A stretch of DNA of 64,000 nt from JANPIX01 sp031425195 (GTDB lineage Bacteria; Pseudomonadota; Alphaproteobacteria; Rhodobacterales; Rhodobacteraceae): the NCBI GenBank assembly GCA_031425195.1, contig JANPIX010000011.1, positions 1-64,000 of the forward strand. Direction: 5' to 3'. Numbering within the stretch: the stretch's first letter is position 1; the number at the start of each line of letters is the position of its first letter. This document shows positions 52,827 through 61,651 of this stretch, in pieces. Under the pieces are notes generated by a model, which was not told where the DNA came from, made no database searches, and saw only the letters and a list, made by a program, of their open reading frames with translations. The position numbers were made by a program, and so were the translations under genes.

Positions 52827-55136
52827 ATGGCTGGTTTGAACGGTGAACTTGTAACGATTGTTGTTGATTATGTGACCCTGCTGGGTTCGGACAGTATCAC
52901 ATTTACCGATATCGAAATCGGTGAAGGCGTCGAGATTACCCAAGCCGTCAACCTGCTGGCGGGCCTGATCAACGGTGTCATCTCGATAGATCTCACTGAT
53001 ACAGGTTACGTCACGTCCTTTACCGGCGTGGGGTTCCTTGGTGACCTGACAGTCACGGTATCCGACATTGTCAGTGACACGATCGGGTCGGTTCTTGATA
53101 TCAATTCGACAGGGTCGACCGGTGTCATCGAAGGTGTGGTCAGTCTGCTTGACCCGGTTGTCGATCTGTTGACGGGCGTCGTGTCGACCGGGTTCAACCT
53201 TATCGGTGGCCTGCTCGGCACGGTCACTCAGACTGTTGAAATCATCCTTGATCACGTTCCGCTTGTCGATCTTGGTACCCTGCCGGTGGGCGAAGGGGCG
53301 ATCGCGACACTGACCGAAGCGATCCTTGGTGTGTCGGACGACGGGCTGCCGGCGGACCTTGTGTTCACCCTGACCGAAAACCTTGCCAATGGTATCCTGT
53401 TCCTGGATGACGGCGATGGCATCTTCCAGATCGCCGAACAACTGCTGAGCGGCGATACCTTCACTTTGGCTGATGTTGCCGCAGGGTTGATCAAATACCT
53501 GCACGACGGCACCGAAACGCTGCTTGATGCGATCAGCTTTGATCTGACGGATGGGGTGGTGACCATTGTCGACAACGTGCTCGACATCATCATTTCGCCG
53601 GGCAATGACGCGCCGGTTGTGGGCGACCTGCCAACCTTTACCACGGACGAAGATACGGCGGTCGCCCTCACCGGCGTTACCGTTTCGGATGTGGACACCC
53701 TTTTGACGAACCTTACGGTCACCCTGGCCGTCTCATCGGGCACGTTGACGGGCGCGAACGGCATCGGGGTTGTGCTGTCGGGATCGGGAACTGGCACTGT
53801 CACGCTGGTGGGAACGGGTGCCGCCATCGACGCCTATCTGCTTTTGAACGGGATTTCGTTCATGCCGGCCGCCAATGCGTCCGGGTCGGTGGACCTGACT
53901 GTGACAGTCAACGACGGAACAGTTCAGGATTCGGATACGACAACGATCACGGTGACCGCAGTCGCAGACGCTGCTGTCGCGCAGAATGATGCGTTCAGCG
54001 TTTCCGAAACCGGCACGCCGGTGCCAATGGACCTGTTCGCAAACAATGGCGCGGGTGCTGACATCGACGTGGATTCGCCGCTTGTCATCACGCAGATGAA
54101 CGGCGCTGTGGTGAACTTCGGCACGGTGATCACGCTGGCATCCGGCGCGCAGGTCGTGATGAATGCCAACGGTACCTTCACCTACAATCCGAATGGAATG
54201 TTCGAACATCTGCCCGTGGGTGCGACAGCGACCGACAGCTTTACCTATCAGGTCAACGGCGACGATACGGCAACCGCGACGTTCATGATCAACGGTGTCG
54301 ACAACAATGACAACTGGACCGGCACGGGTGCCGCAGAACATCTGTTCGGTGGCGTGGGCAACGACACCGTCGGCGGCGGCGGCGGTGCGGACACAATCGA
54401 CGGTGGGACGGGCAATGATCACATCATGGCCGGGCAAAGTTCCGAAACGCTGATCGGCGGGGCAGGGGTCGACGTGATCGACTTCAGCGGCTCGGCATCC
54501 GGGGTCAGGGTCAACCTTTCCCGCGGCCTTGCATCGGGCGGGTTTGCGTCGGGCGACCAGATCTCCGGGTTTGAACGGATCGTCGGGTCGTCGTCGGTTG
54601 ACCGTCTGACAGGCAACGCCAAAGGCAACATGATTACCGGCCTGGACGGGGCGGACCTTATGTTCGGCGGGCGTGGGTATGACACGTTGAACTACGACTC
54701 GTCGGATTCGGCGGTCACGGTGCGGTTGAATGCCGGGACGGGATCACGCGGCGATGCGGCGGGGGATCGGTTCAAATCGTTCGCAGCGGTCATCGGTTCC
54801 GACTTTGACGATGTGCTGACGGGCAATGCCGGGCGCAACATCCTGCGCGGCGGTGAAGGATCAGACCGTCTGAACGGCGGACGGGGGAACGACAAGCTGT
54901 ATGGCAGCGATGGAAGTGATGTTTTCATCTTTTCGGGCGGACGGGACAGGGCGTATGGCGGCGCGGATACCGATGTTGCCCGGTTCTCGGGTGATCGCGC
55001 CGACTACCGCATCGTCAACAATGGCGGCGGCAGTCATACCGTGATCGACCGTGACACGGGGGCAACTGTAACGCTGTTCGATATCGAACAGGCGCATTTC
55101 GCCAACCGCACCGTCGTGTGGGACCTGGTTGGCTGA
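52827..55136 (+). CDS. Large RTX adhesin-like calcium-binding protein
   Basis: A predicted secreted or surface protein of 769 residues. The N-terminal ~170 residues are Val/Ile/Gly/Thr-rich with many short beta-type repeats. About 170-270 resembles a CSPG/cadherin-like repeat (PADLVFTLTENLANGILFLD, IKYLHDGTETLLDAISFDLT). Two further Ig-like or tandem-95-like repeats follow (DAPVVGDLPTFTTDEDTAVA; AQNDAFSVSETG, with VNGDDTATATF). From about residue 510 come RTX nonapeptides (GGVGNDTVGGGGGADTIDGG, GGEGSDRLNGGRGNDKLYGS). The end (LFDIEQAHFANRTVVWDLVG) may be the export signal. ATG 52827 has AGGAG upstream. Ligand unknown. Confidence 0.85.
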   Translation: MAGLNGELVTIVVDYVTLLGSDSITFTDIEIGEGVEITQAVNLLAGLINGVISIDLTDTGYVTSFTGVGFLGDLTVTVSDIVSDTIGSVLDINSTGSTGVIEGVVSLLDPVVDLLTGVVSTGFNLIGGLLGTVTQTVEIILDHVPLVDLGTLPVGEGAIATLTEAILGVSDDGLPADLVFTLTENLANGILFLDDGDGIFQIAEQLLSGDTFTLADVAAGLIKYLHDGTETLLDAISFDLTDGVVTIVDNVLDIIISPGNDAPVVGDLPTFTTDEDTAVALTGVTVSDVDTLLTNLTVTLAVSSGTLTGANGIGVVLSGSGTGTVTLVGTGAAIDAYLLLNGISFMPAANASGSVDLTVTVNDGTVQDSDTTTITVTAVADAAVAQNDAFSVSETGTPVPMDLFANNGAGADIDVDSPLVITQMNGAVVNFGTVITLASGAQVVMNANGTFTYNPNGMFEHLPVGATATDSFTYQVNGDDTATATFMINGVDNNDNWTGTGAAEHLFGGVGNDTVGGGGGADTIDGGTGNDHIMAGQSSETLIGGAGVDVIDFSGSASGVRVNLSRGLASGGFASGDQISGFERIVGSSSVDRLTGNAKGNMITGLDGADLMFGGRGYDTLNYDSSDSAVTVRLNAGTGSRGDAAGDRFKSFAAVIGSDFDDVLTGNAGRNILRGGEGSDRLNGGRGNDKLYGSDGSDVFIFSGGRDRAYGGADTDVARFSGDRADYRIVNNGGGSHTVIDRDTGATVTLFDIEQAHFANRTVVWDLVG

Positions 55137-55155
55137 TCACCCGGACTGAAACTCT

Positions 55156-55185
55156 GGCCCATCCGCGCAGGCGGGTGGGCCTTTT
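55156..55185 (+). terminator. Rho-independent terminator after the RTX adhesin
   Basis: GGCCCATCCGC and GCGGGTGGGCC form an 11-bp stem (one G-U) around GCAG, followed by TTTT. It begins 20 bases after the stop codon. Confidence 0.9.
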
Positions 55186-55198
55186 CATGTCTGAGAGC

Positions 55199-56224
55199 TC
55201 AGTTGACGGCCACAGGCTTTGACCGCATCCGTGCCACCGTTTCACGCTCGGCCCGTTTGCACAGCATCGGGGGCAAGCCACGCTCCAACAGCGCCATATC
55301 CTCCAACACCATGTCGCCCATGCGCTTGAACGCCACGTCAAGCGCGCCTGCGCGGTGGGCGGAATGCAGGAAACCGGGCAGGCCGCGCACAGGATCATTC
55401 TGTGGCAAGGGTTCCAACGGATAGACATCACTGGCCGCGCGAATGTGGCCCGACGCCACGGCCTGTGTCAGATCGTCGAAGTTCACAACCGCCGCGCGCG
55501 ACAAGAGGATAAAACAAGCCCCCGTGCGCATGGCGGCAAAGGCCGTCGCATCCAGAAACGCCTGATTGTCCGAGGTTGCCGCCGCCAGAACGAACACCAC
55601 ATCACTGTCCGACAAGACCTGCGCCAGCGTCGCGGGTTCTGCCCCGGCCTGACGGATCACCAACGGCGCGACCCAAGGATCAAAGATCCGCAGGCGCGGG
55701 CGGAAACCGGACAGCACGCGCAGCATCGCGCGGCCCAGATCACCAAACCCGATCAGGCCAACCTCGGCCCCCGACAACAGCCGCGCCTGCGTGTTGCTTT
55801 CACCGCCCCACACCTCGCTGCCATTACGGAATTGCGCGTCAGCGGTGTGAATGTCGCGCAAAAGGGCCAGTGCCATGCCCAGCCCGATTTCCGCCACCGG
55901 CTCCGCAAAGACCGCACCCGTGGTCACCACATGAATGCCGCGCGCAAACAGCGTGTCATAGGGCATGTTGTTGATCAGGTTGGATTCCACGTTGAAGATG
56001 CACCGCAGGTTCTGCAATGCGGCCAGCGTGGCGTCGTCGAGCGGCGGTTGTCCGATGATATAGCGGACCTCGGCCAGCAGGTCAGGCGACAGGTCGGCCA
56101 CGCCGTCGGCGCGGCATTCATGAATGCGGAACTGCGCCTCAAGATTGGCCCGCTGTTGCGGCGTGAAGATCAGATCAAGGCTGCGCGGTTCGGGGGCAGA
56201 CAGGACAAGCGGGAGATTAGGCAT
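55199..56224 (-). CDS. D-isomer-specific 2-hydroxyacid dehydrogenase family protein
   Basis: NAD-dependent oxidoreductase of 341 residues. An N-terminal catalytic lobe (RYIIGQPPLDDATLAALQNL) is followed by the Rossmann domain with VGLIGFGDLGRAMLRVL and the catalytic residues Arg (ILLSRAAVVNF), Glu (PLEPLP) and His (LHSAHRAGALD). Physiological substrate unknown. It is divergent from the GntR regulator; the two plus the aminotransferase and importer probably form one catabolic unit. Confidence 0.9.
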   Translation of the reverse strand: MPNLPLVLSAPEPRSLDLIFTPQQRANLEAQFRIHECRADGVADLSPDLLAEVRYIIGQPPLDDATLAALQNLRCIFNVESNLINNMPYDTLFARGIHVVTTGAVFAEPVAEIGLGMALALLRDIHTADAQFRNGSEVWGGESNTQARLLSGAEVGLIGFGDLGRAMLRVLSGFRPRLRIFDPWVAPLVIRQAGAEPATLAQVLSDSDVVFVLAAATSDNQAFLDATAFAAMRTGACFILLSRAAVVNFDDLTQAVASGHIRAASDVYPLEPLPQNDPVRGLPGFLHSAHRAGALDVAFKRMGDMVLEDMALLERGLPPMLCKRAERETVARMRSKPVAVN

Positions 56225-56384
56225 TATGTGTTCCGGTGTTATTCATGCCATGCATTGACGGGACAGGGCGGCCTTGCAAGGTCAAACTGCGCTTTGCCCA
56301 CCCGTGGCGCACCTGCCAAGGCTTGAACCCGCAGCGATCCGCTGGCTATGGTGCGCGCCAATTCACCCTGTGGGAAAGTCAGGC

Positions 56385-57047
56385 ATGGACGATATCGCTG
56401 CGCGCAAGGTGCCCACCCACGAGGTGACTTATGGACGCTTGCGCGACATGATTCTGTTCGGCCATCTGGAACCGGGCCAGCCCGTCACAATTCAGGGTCT
56501 GATCGAAACACTGGGGGCTGGCATGACCCCCGTGCGTGAGGCGATCCGCCGTCTTACGGCGGAAGGCGCTCTGGTTCTGCAAGGCAACCGCCGCGTCGTG
56601 GTGCCGCGTCTGACGATGACAGCATTGGATCAGATGGCCTTTGTCCGTCTGGCGGTCGAACCGCAACTGGCCGCCATTGCGATGCCACATCTGACGCCCG
56701 CGCGGATCGCCACGCTTGAAACGCTTGATCGTGGAATTGACACCGCGATTTCCAACGCCGATCTGCCCGCCTATCTGGAAGGCAATCACCAGTTCCACTT
56801 CACCCTGTACGAAGCATCCAAAGCGCCGGTGCTCGAAGATATCGCCCGGTCACTGTGGCTTCGGTTCGGGCCATCGTTGCGGGTCGTGGCCGGGCGTTAT
56901 GGTGCGCTGGCACTGCCAGATCAGCATGGGCGGGCCTTGCAGGCGATGCGTTCTGGTGATGCCGACGCCTTGGCGCAGGCGATCCGCGATGACATCGCTC
57001 AAGGCGTAGATCAGGTGCGCGACGCGCTGCGTGCAGGCGAAATCTGA
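56385..57047 (+). CDS. GntR-family (FCD-type) transcriptional regulator
   Basis: A 220-residue regulator. The winged helix-turn-helix occupies about residues 10-75 (HEVTYGRLRDMILFGHLEPG, MTPVREAIRRLTAEGALV), and the helical FCD-type effector domain follows, with Asp and His residues that usually bind a metal (EGNHQFHFTLYEAS, DQHGRALQAM). The start MDDIAARKVPTHE at 56385 is chosen because the earlier residues do not match the family. It lies between the divergent dehydrogenase and the downstream aminotransferase, whose shared control region has a perfect palindrome. Confidence 0.9.
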   Translation: MDDIAARKVPTHEVTYGRLRDMILFGHLEPGQPVTIQGLIETLGAGMTPVREAIRRLTAEGALVLQGNRRVVVPRLTMTALDQMAFVRLAVEPQLAAIAMPHLTPARIATLETLDRGIDTAISNADLPAYLEGNHQFHFTLYEASKAPVLEDIARSLWLRFGPSLRVVAGRYGALALPDQHGRALQAMRSGDADALAQAIRDDIAQGVDQVRDALRAGEI

Positions 57048-57065
57048 TGTTGAACCTCGCCGCGG

Positions 57066-57085
57066 AATAATTTGATCAAATTATT
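57066..57085. promoter_or_regulatory. Perfect 20-bp palindrome, candidate GntR operator
   Basis: AATAATTTGATCAAATTATT reads identically on both strands. It lies 19 bases after the GntR stop and 72 bases before the aminotransferase start. AT-rich palindromes centred on TTGATCAA are typical of operators of FCD-type GntR regulators. Confidence 0.65.
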
Positions 57086-57156
57086 GCATTGGTCAGAATT
57101 TGCGCCTATGGGTGGGCATCACAGGCGGATGTGCTGCCTGACTTTTGGGGTCCGTC

Positions 57157-58551
57157 ATGAACAAGATCAGCAATCACATGCCTACGGCAGAGCTGCAGGC
57201 GCTTGACGCCGCGCACCACATGCATCCGTTCACCGCAGGGGCGGCGCTTGCGAAAAAGGGCGCGCGGATCATGACGCAAGCCAAGGGCGTTTGGCTGACC
57301 GACAGCGAAGGCAACCGCATTCTGGATGGGATGGCAGGGCTTTGGTGTGTCAACATTGGCTATGGCCGGCCTGAAATGGGTGCCGTTGCCGCACGGCAGA
57401 TGGATGAACTCGCCTATTACAACACGTTTTTCCAGACATCGCATGTGCCCGCCATCGCCTTGGCCACCAAACTGGCGGAACTGGCCCCGGGTGATCTGAA
57501 CCACGTCTTCTATGCCGGTTCAGGGTCTGAGGCGAATGACACCAACATCCGGCTGGTGCGGCGCTATTGGCAGATCAAGGAACAGCCGCAAAAACGGGTC
57601 ATCATCGCACGCAAGAACGGCTATCACGGCTCAACCATGGGCGGCGGCAGTCTGGGCGGCATGACCTACATTCACGCCCACGGCGGCATGATCGACGGGA
57701 TCGAACATATCGGCCAACCGCATTGGTATGCCGAAGGCGGCGACCTGACGCCCGAGGACTTCGGCCTGATGCGCGCCCGCGAACTGGAAGACAAGATTCT
57801 GGAGATCGGCGTCGAGAATGTCGCCGCCTTTATCGGTGAACCAGTTCAGGGGGCAGGGGGGGTGATCATCCCGCCCAGCACCTACTGGCCTGAGATTCAG
57901 CGGATCGTCGACAAGTACGGCATCCTGCTGATCGCGGATGAGGTGATCACCGGGTTCGGCCGCACTGGCAACTGGTTCGGGTCGCAGACATTCGGGATCA
58001 AGCCGCACATCATGACCATCGCCAAGGGATTGTCGTCGGGGTATCAGCCCATCGGCGGGTCCATTGTCAACGACGAGGTTGCCGACACCATCGGTAACGC
58101 GGGCGATTTCAACCACGGCTATACCTATTCCGGCCATCCGGTTGCGGCGGCAGTCGCCCTTGAGAACCTGCGCATCCTGCAGGAAGAACGCATCGTCGAT
58201 CACGTCCGTGATGTGGCGCACCCTTACCTTGCGGCCAAATGGGCAGCACTGGCCGATCACCCGCTGGTGGGCGAGGCGAAACTGGTCGGTCTTATGGGAT
58301 CAATCGCATTGACCCCTGACAAGGCCCGCCGCGCCAAGTTCGCGGCCGAAGCCGGGACTGTGGGCCTTCGTTGCCGCGAGCGGTGCTTTGCCAACAATCT
58401 GGTGATGCGCCATGTCGGTGATCGCATGATCATCAGCCCGCCCCTGGTGATCACCCCGGCCGAGATCGACATTCTGATCGACCGCGCCGTGCAGTCGCTT
58501 GATGAATGTCATGCCGGGCTGAAGCGCGATGGCATGATGGTCGCCGCCTGA
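57157..58551 (+). CDS. Class III omega-aminotransferase (putrescine/amine-pyruvate type)
   Basis: A 464-residue PLP enzyme. Start MNKISNHMPTAELQALDAAH at 57157. The family core includes GVWLTDSEGNRILDGMAGLW, FYAGSGSEANDTNIRLVRRY, IADEVITGFGRTGNWFGS and the PLP lysine in TIAKGLSSGYQPIGG. This subgroup transfers amino groups from diamines such as putrescine, or from beta-alanine-like compounds, to pyruvate. The exact donor is not readable here. It is downstream of the GntR palindrome and upstream of an importer. Confidence 0.9.
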   Translation: MNKISNHMPTAELQALDAAHHMHPFTAGAALAKKGARIMTQAKGVWLTDSEGNRILDGMAGLWCVNIGYGRPEMGAVAARQMDELAYYNTFFQTSHVPAIALATKLAELAPGDLNHVFYAGSGSEANDTNIRLVRRYWQIKEQPQKRVIIARKNGYHGSTMGGGSLGGMTYIHAHGGMIDGIEHIGQPHWYAEGGDLTPEDFGLMRARELEDKILEIGVENVAAFIGEPVQGAGGVIIPPSTYWPEIQRIVDKYGILLIADEVITGFGRTGNWFGSQTFGIKPHIMTIAKGLSSGYQPIGGSIVNDEVADTIGNAGDFNHGYTYSGHPVAAAVALENLRILQEERIVDHVRDVAHPYLAAKWAALADHPLVGEAKLVGLMGSIALTPDKARRAKFAAEAGTVGLRCRERCFANNLVMRHVGDRMIISPPLVITPAEIDILIDRAVQSLDECHAGLKRDGMMVAA

Positions 58552-58569
58552 AACCCTAAGCACTGCAGG

Positions 58570-58595
58570 AAAGGGGCGCAATCTGCGGCCCTTTT
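58570..58595 (+). terminator. Terminator after the aminotransferase
   Basis: AAAGGGGCGCA and TGCGGCCCTTTT pair over ten positions with one G-G mismatch around a three-base loop, with a T run closing the structure. Confidence 0.75.
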
Positions 58596-58690
58596 CGTTT
58601 GGCGGCATCCCTGTTTTCGCTTTGCGATTGAATAGGTTCGGTCGCGGCGCGCGTTGATGAACAAAAAGTAACAGATTTGTAACGTCACAG

Positions 58691-58719
58691 TTGCGGCAAA
58701 CAAATTTTCCCGATTAGAT
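58691..58719 (+). promoter_or_regulatory. Candidate promoter of the ABC importer operon
   Basis: TTGCGG (58691-58696) and TTAGAT (58714-58719) are separated by exactly 17 bases, 84 bases before the binding-protein ATG, which has GGGGAG as ribosome site. Confidence 0.4.
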
Positions 58720-58802
58720 CATGCGCAGGCAGCCTACACGGAACTGTCACAAACGGCGTCTAGACACGCGCTGTCACGAATGCCCATGGGGAGATAAAAA
58801 AG

Positions 58803-59909
58803 ATGACATTGAAATCAACAACCGCATCGCTTGCGATTGCGGCGTTGCTTGCATCGAACGGGGCCGCTTTTGCCCAGTCGATGGATGAACTGGTGGCTGC
58901 GGCCAAGGCCGAAGGAACGCTGACCACGATTGCGCTGCCGCATTCGTGGTGTGGCTATGGCGACGTGATCGCCGGGTTCAAGGCAAAGTATCCTGAAATC
59001 GCAGTCAACGAACTGAACCCGGACGCAGGTTCGGCCGATGAAATCGAAGCCATCCGCGCCAACAAGGACAACAAGGGCCCGCAGGCCCCCGACGTCATCG
59101 ACGTCGGTCTGTCGTTCGGTCCGGCAGCACAGGCCGAAGGTCTGCTGCAGCCCTACAAGGTATCGACATGGGACACGATTCCCGCCGATGCCAAGGATGC
59201 AGATGGCCACTGGTATGGTGACTATTACGGCGTGATGTCGTTTGCCGTGAACACCGATCTGGTGGAAAACGTGCCGACGTCGTTCGCTGACCTGCTGAAG
59301 CCGGAATACGCAGGCATGGTGGCCCTTGCAGGCGACCCGCGCGCATCGAACCAGGCGATCCTCGGCGTTTTGGCCGCAGGCATGGCCAAGGGCGCTGAAC
59401 CCGGTGCCGCCGCAGCACAGGCTGGCCTTGAATACTTTGCCGAACTGAACAAGGCCGGCAACTTCGTTCCGGTCATCGGCAAGGCAGGCACGCTTGCACA
59501 AGGCACGACACCGATCATCATCCAGTGGGATTACAACGCGCTCGACACCAAGAAGTCGCTGGCGGGCAACCCTGCGGTTGAAGTCGTCGTTCCGTCGGAC
59601 GCGGTTCTGGCCGGTGTCTATGTTCAGGCGATCAGCGCCTATGCGCCGCAGCCGAACGCAGCAAAGCTCTGGATGGAATACCTGTATTCCGACGAAGGAC
59701 AGCTTGGCTGGCTCAAGGGTGGCTGTCACCCGATCCGCTTCAACGATCTGGCCGCGCGCGGCGTGATCCCGCAAGAGCTGATCGATGCGCTGCCCCCGGC
59801 AGAAGCCTATGAGGCAGCGGTCTTCCCGTCGCTGGATCAGGTCAACGCCAATGCCGACGCCGTCAAGGCTGGCTGGGATACCGTTGTCGGCGCAAACGTC
59901 GTCGAATGA
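58803..59909 (+). CDS. ABC importer substrate-binding protein
   Basis: Periplasmic binding protein of 368 residues with a signal peptide (residues 1-24, ending GAAFAQS) and a mature part starting DELVAAAKAEGTLTTIALPH. The layout matches binding proteins of the spermidine/putrescine, iron(III) and 2-aminoethylphosphonate classes, so the ligand cannot be named. A perfect hairpin between it and the first permease likely adjusts its level relative to the membrane components. Confidence 0.9.
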   Translation: MTLKSTTASLAIAALLASNGAAFAQSMDELVAAAKAEGTLTTIALPHSWCGYGDVIAGFKAKYPEIAVNELNPDAGSADEIEAIRANKDNKGPQAPDVIDVGLSFGPAAQAEGLLQPYKVSTWDTIPADAKDADGHWYGDYYGVMSFAVNTDLVENVPTSFADLLKPEYAGMVALAGDPRASNQAILGVLAAGMAKGAEPGAAAAQAGLEYFAELNKAGNFVPVIGKAGTLAQGTTPIIIQWDYNALDTKKSLAGNPAVEVVVPSDAVLAGVYVQAISAYAPQPNAAKLWMEYLYSDEGQLGWLKGGCHPIRFNDLAARGVIPQELIDALPPAEAYEAAVFPSLDQVNANADAVKAGWDTVVGANVVE

Positions 59910-59924
59910 TGTAAAGCTGGTTGC

Positions 59925-59948
59925 GGGGCGGATGGAAACATCCGCCCC
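59925..59948 (+). terminator. Intercistronic hairpin between binding protein and permease
   Basis: GGGGCGGATG and CATCCGCCCC form a perfect 10-bp stem around GAAA, without a T run. It starts 16 bases after the binding-protein stop; partial termination or mRNA stabilisation is likely, as in other ABC operons. Confidence 0.65.
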
Positions 59949-59986
59949 CTGATCTGTGGCCAACTTGCAGGAAAAATACAGGCTCA

Positions 59987-60856
59987 ATGTCCAATCCCCC
60001 GTCTCTGGGCCGTTTTGTGCCGCTTCGCTGGTTGGGCATTTTGCCTTTCTTTGTTTTTACCTTTCTTTTCCTGATCCTTCCGACCCTTTACATCGTTGTC
60101 GGCGCGTTCCGGACACCTGACGGGTCGTTCACCTTTGACAACATTCTGGCGCTGAATGCGCCGGGCATCCTGAATGCCTACTGGTTGTCCATCAAGATCA
60201 GCTTCTTTTCCGCACTCCTCGGCTGCATCATCGGTTTCGCGATGGCGGCGGCGATTACTGTCGGCCGGGTCAATCGCGGCGTGCGAAACCCGCTTTTGAC
60301 GTTTTCGGGCGTGGCGTCCAACTTTGCAGGTGTGCCGCTGGCCTTTGCGTTCATTGCAACTGTCGGCCCGGCCGGGATCATCACGCTGTATCTGCGCACG
60401 GAATTCGGGATCAACCTGCGTGCCTACGGGTGGAATTTGCTGTCGTCCTGGGGCCTGATCCTGACCTATCTTTTCTTCCAGATTCCTTTGATGATCCTGA
60501 TCATCACACCCGCCCTTGACGGTCTGAAAAAGGAATGGCGCGAGGCGGCCGCCATTCTGGGCGCGACAGGCCCGCAGTATTGGCGCATGGTCGCCTTTCC
60601 GATCCTGTTTCCGTCGATCCTCGGCACCATGGCCCTGTTGTTTGCCAATGCCTTCGGGGCCGTCGCCACGGCCATCGCCCTGACCGGGCCTTCGCTGAAC
60701 ATCGCGCCGATCCTGCTTTATGCGCAGATAAGGGGGGATGTGCTGGGCAGCCCCAACCTTGGTTATGCGCTGGCTTTCGGCATGATCGTGATCACGGGGG
60801 CTGCCAACACTATCTACATCGTGCTGCGTGCGCGGTCTGAGCGGTGGCTGAAATGA
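59987..60856 (+). CDS. ABC importer permease 1
   Basis: Inner-membrane permease of 289 residues. ATG at 59987 (MSNPPSLGRFVPLRWLGILP). About six helices and the EAA-type loop (WREAAAILGATGPQYWRMVAF). Overlaps the next permease by ATGA. Confidence 0.9.
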   Translation: MSNPPSLGRFVPLRWLGILPFFVFTFLFLILPTLYIVVGAFRTPDGSFTFDNILALNAPGILNAYWLSIKISFFSALLGCIIGFAMAAAITVGRVNRGVRNPLLTFSGVASNFAGVPLAFAFIATVGPAGIITLYLRTEFGINLRAYGWNLLSSWGLILTYLFFQIPLMILIITPALDGLKKEWREAAAILGATGPQYWRMVAFPILFPSILGTMALLFANAFGAVATAIALTGPSLNIAPILLYAQIRGDVLGSPNLGYALAFGMIVITGAANTIYIVLRARSERWLK

Positions 60857-61638
60857 CCCGTTTTGCCGCTTGGGCTGCACTGATCCTGGGGTTGATCTAC
60901 TTCATCCTGCCGCTTTACGGCATGGCGGAGTTTTCCCTGCGGATGCGGCGGGGCGTCTATTCTCTTGACGCCTACAGCGCCGTGCTGACAGACCCTGCTT
61001 TTCAGGCCACCTTTGGTTTTTCGGTCATCATGGCGCTGTTCACCATCGTGTTCGGGGTGTTTCTGGTGGTGCCAACGGCCTATTGGGTGCGCCTTCGGAT
61101 GCCGGAACTGCGCCCCTATGTGGAATTTATCACGCTGTTGCCGCTTGTCATTCCGGCTATCGTGATCGTGTTCGGCTATATCCGCCTTTACAACACATCC
61201 AGCTGGCTGCCGTTGACCGGCACGGCAACCGGAACGAACATCCTTTTGATGTTCGGCTATGCAACTCTGTCGCTTCCTTACATGTACCGGGCCGTCGATA
61301 CCGGCCTGCGCACGATTGATGTCGCCACCCTGACCGAAGCTGCGCAAAGCCTTGGCGCCGGGTGGGGCACGATCCTTGGGCGGGTGATCCTGCCCAACGT
61401 GCTCGCGGCGGTGCTGTCGGGGGCTTTCCTGACCTTTGCCATCGTGATCGGTGAATTCACCATGGCGGCACTGCTCGACCGGCCCGCCTTTGGCCCCTAC
61501 ATGCAGCTTTTGGGCGCGAACCGGGCGTATGAACCCGCGGCACTTGCGGTGATTGCTTTTGCCATCACCTGGGCCTGCATGGGACTGATCCAGCTTGTCA
61601 CCCGGTTCTCCAAACACACGCGGGCGCAACAAACATGA
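60853..61638 (+). CDS. ABC importer permease 2
   Basis: Inner-membrane permease of 261 residues. Start MTRFAAWAALILGLIYFILP at 60853 overlaps the upstream stop. Six predicted helices and the EAA-type motif TEAAQSLGAGWGTILGRVILP. The ATPase gene follows 13 bases later. Confidence 0.9.
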   Translation: MTRFAAWAALILGLIYFILPLYGMAEFSLRMRRGVYSLDAYSAVLTDPAFQATFGFSVIMALFTIVFGVFLVVPTAYWVRLRMPELRPYVEFITLLPLVIPAIVIVFGYIRLYNTSSWLPLTGTATGTNILLMFGYATLSLPYMYRAVDTGLRTIDVATLTEAAQSLGAGWGTILGRVILPNVLAAVLSGAFLTFAIVIGEFTMAALLDRPAFGPYMQLLGANRAYEPAALAVIAFAITWACMGLIQLVTRFSKHTRAQQT

Positions 61639-61651
61639 AGGCGCAAAGCTG

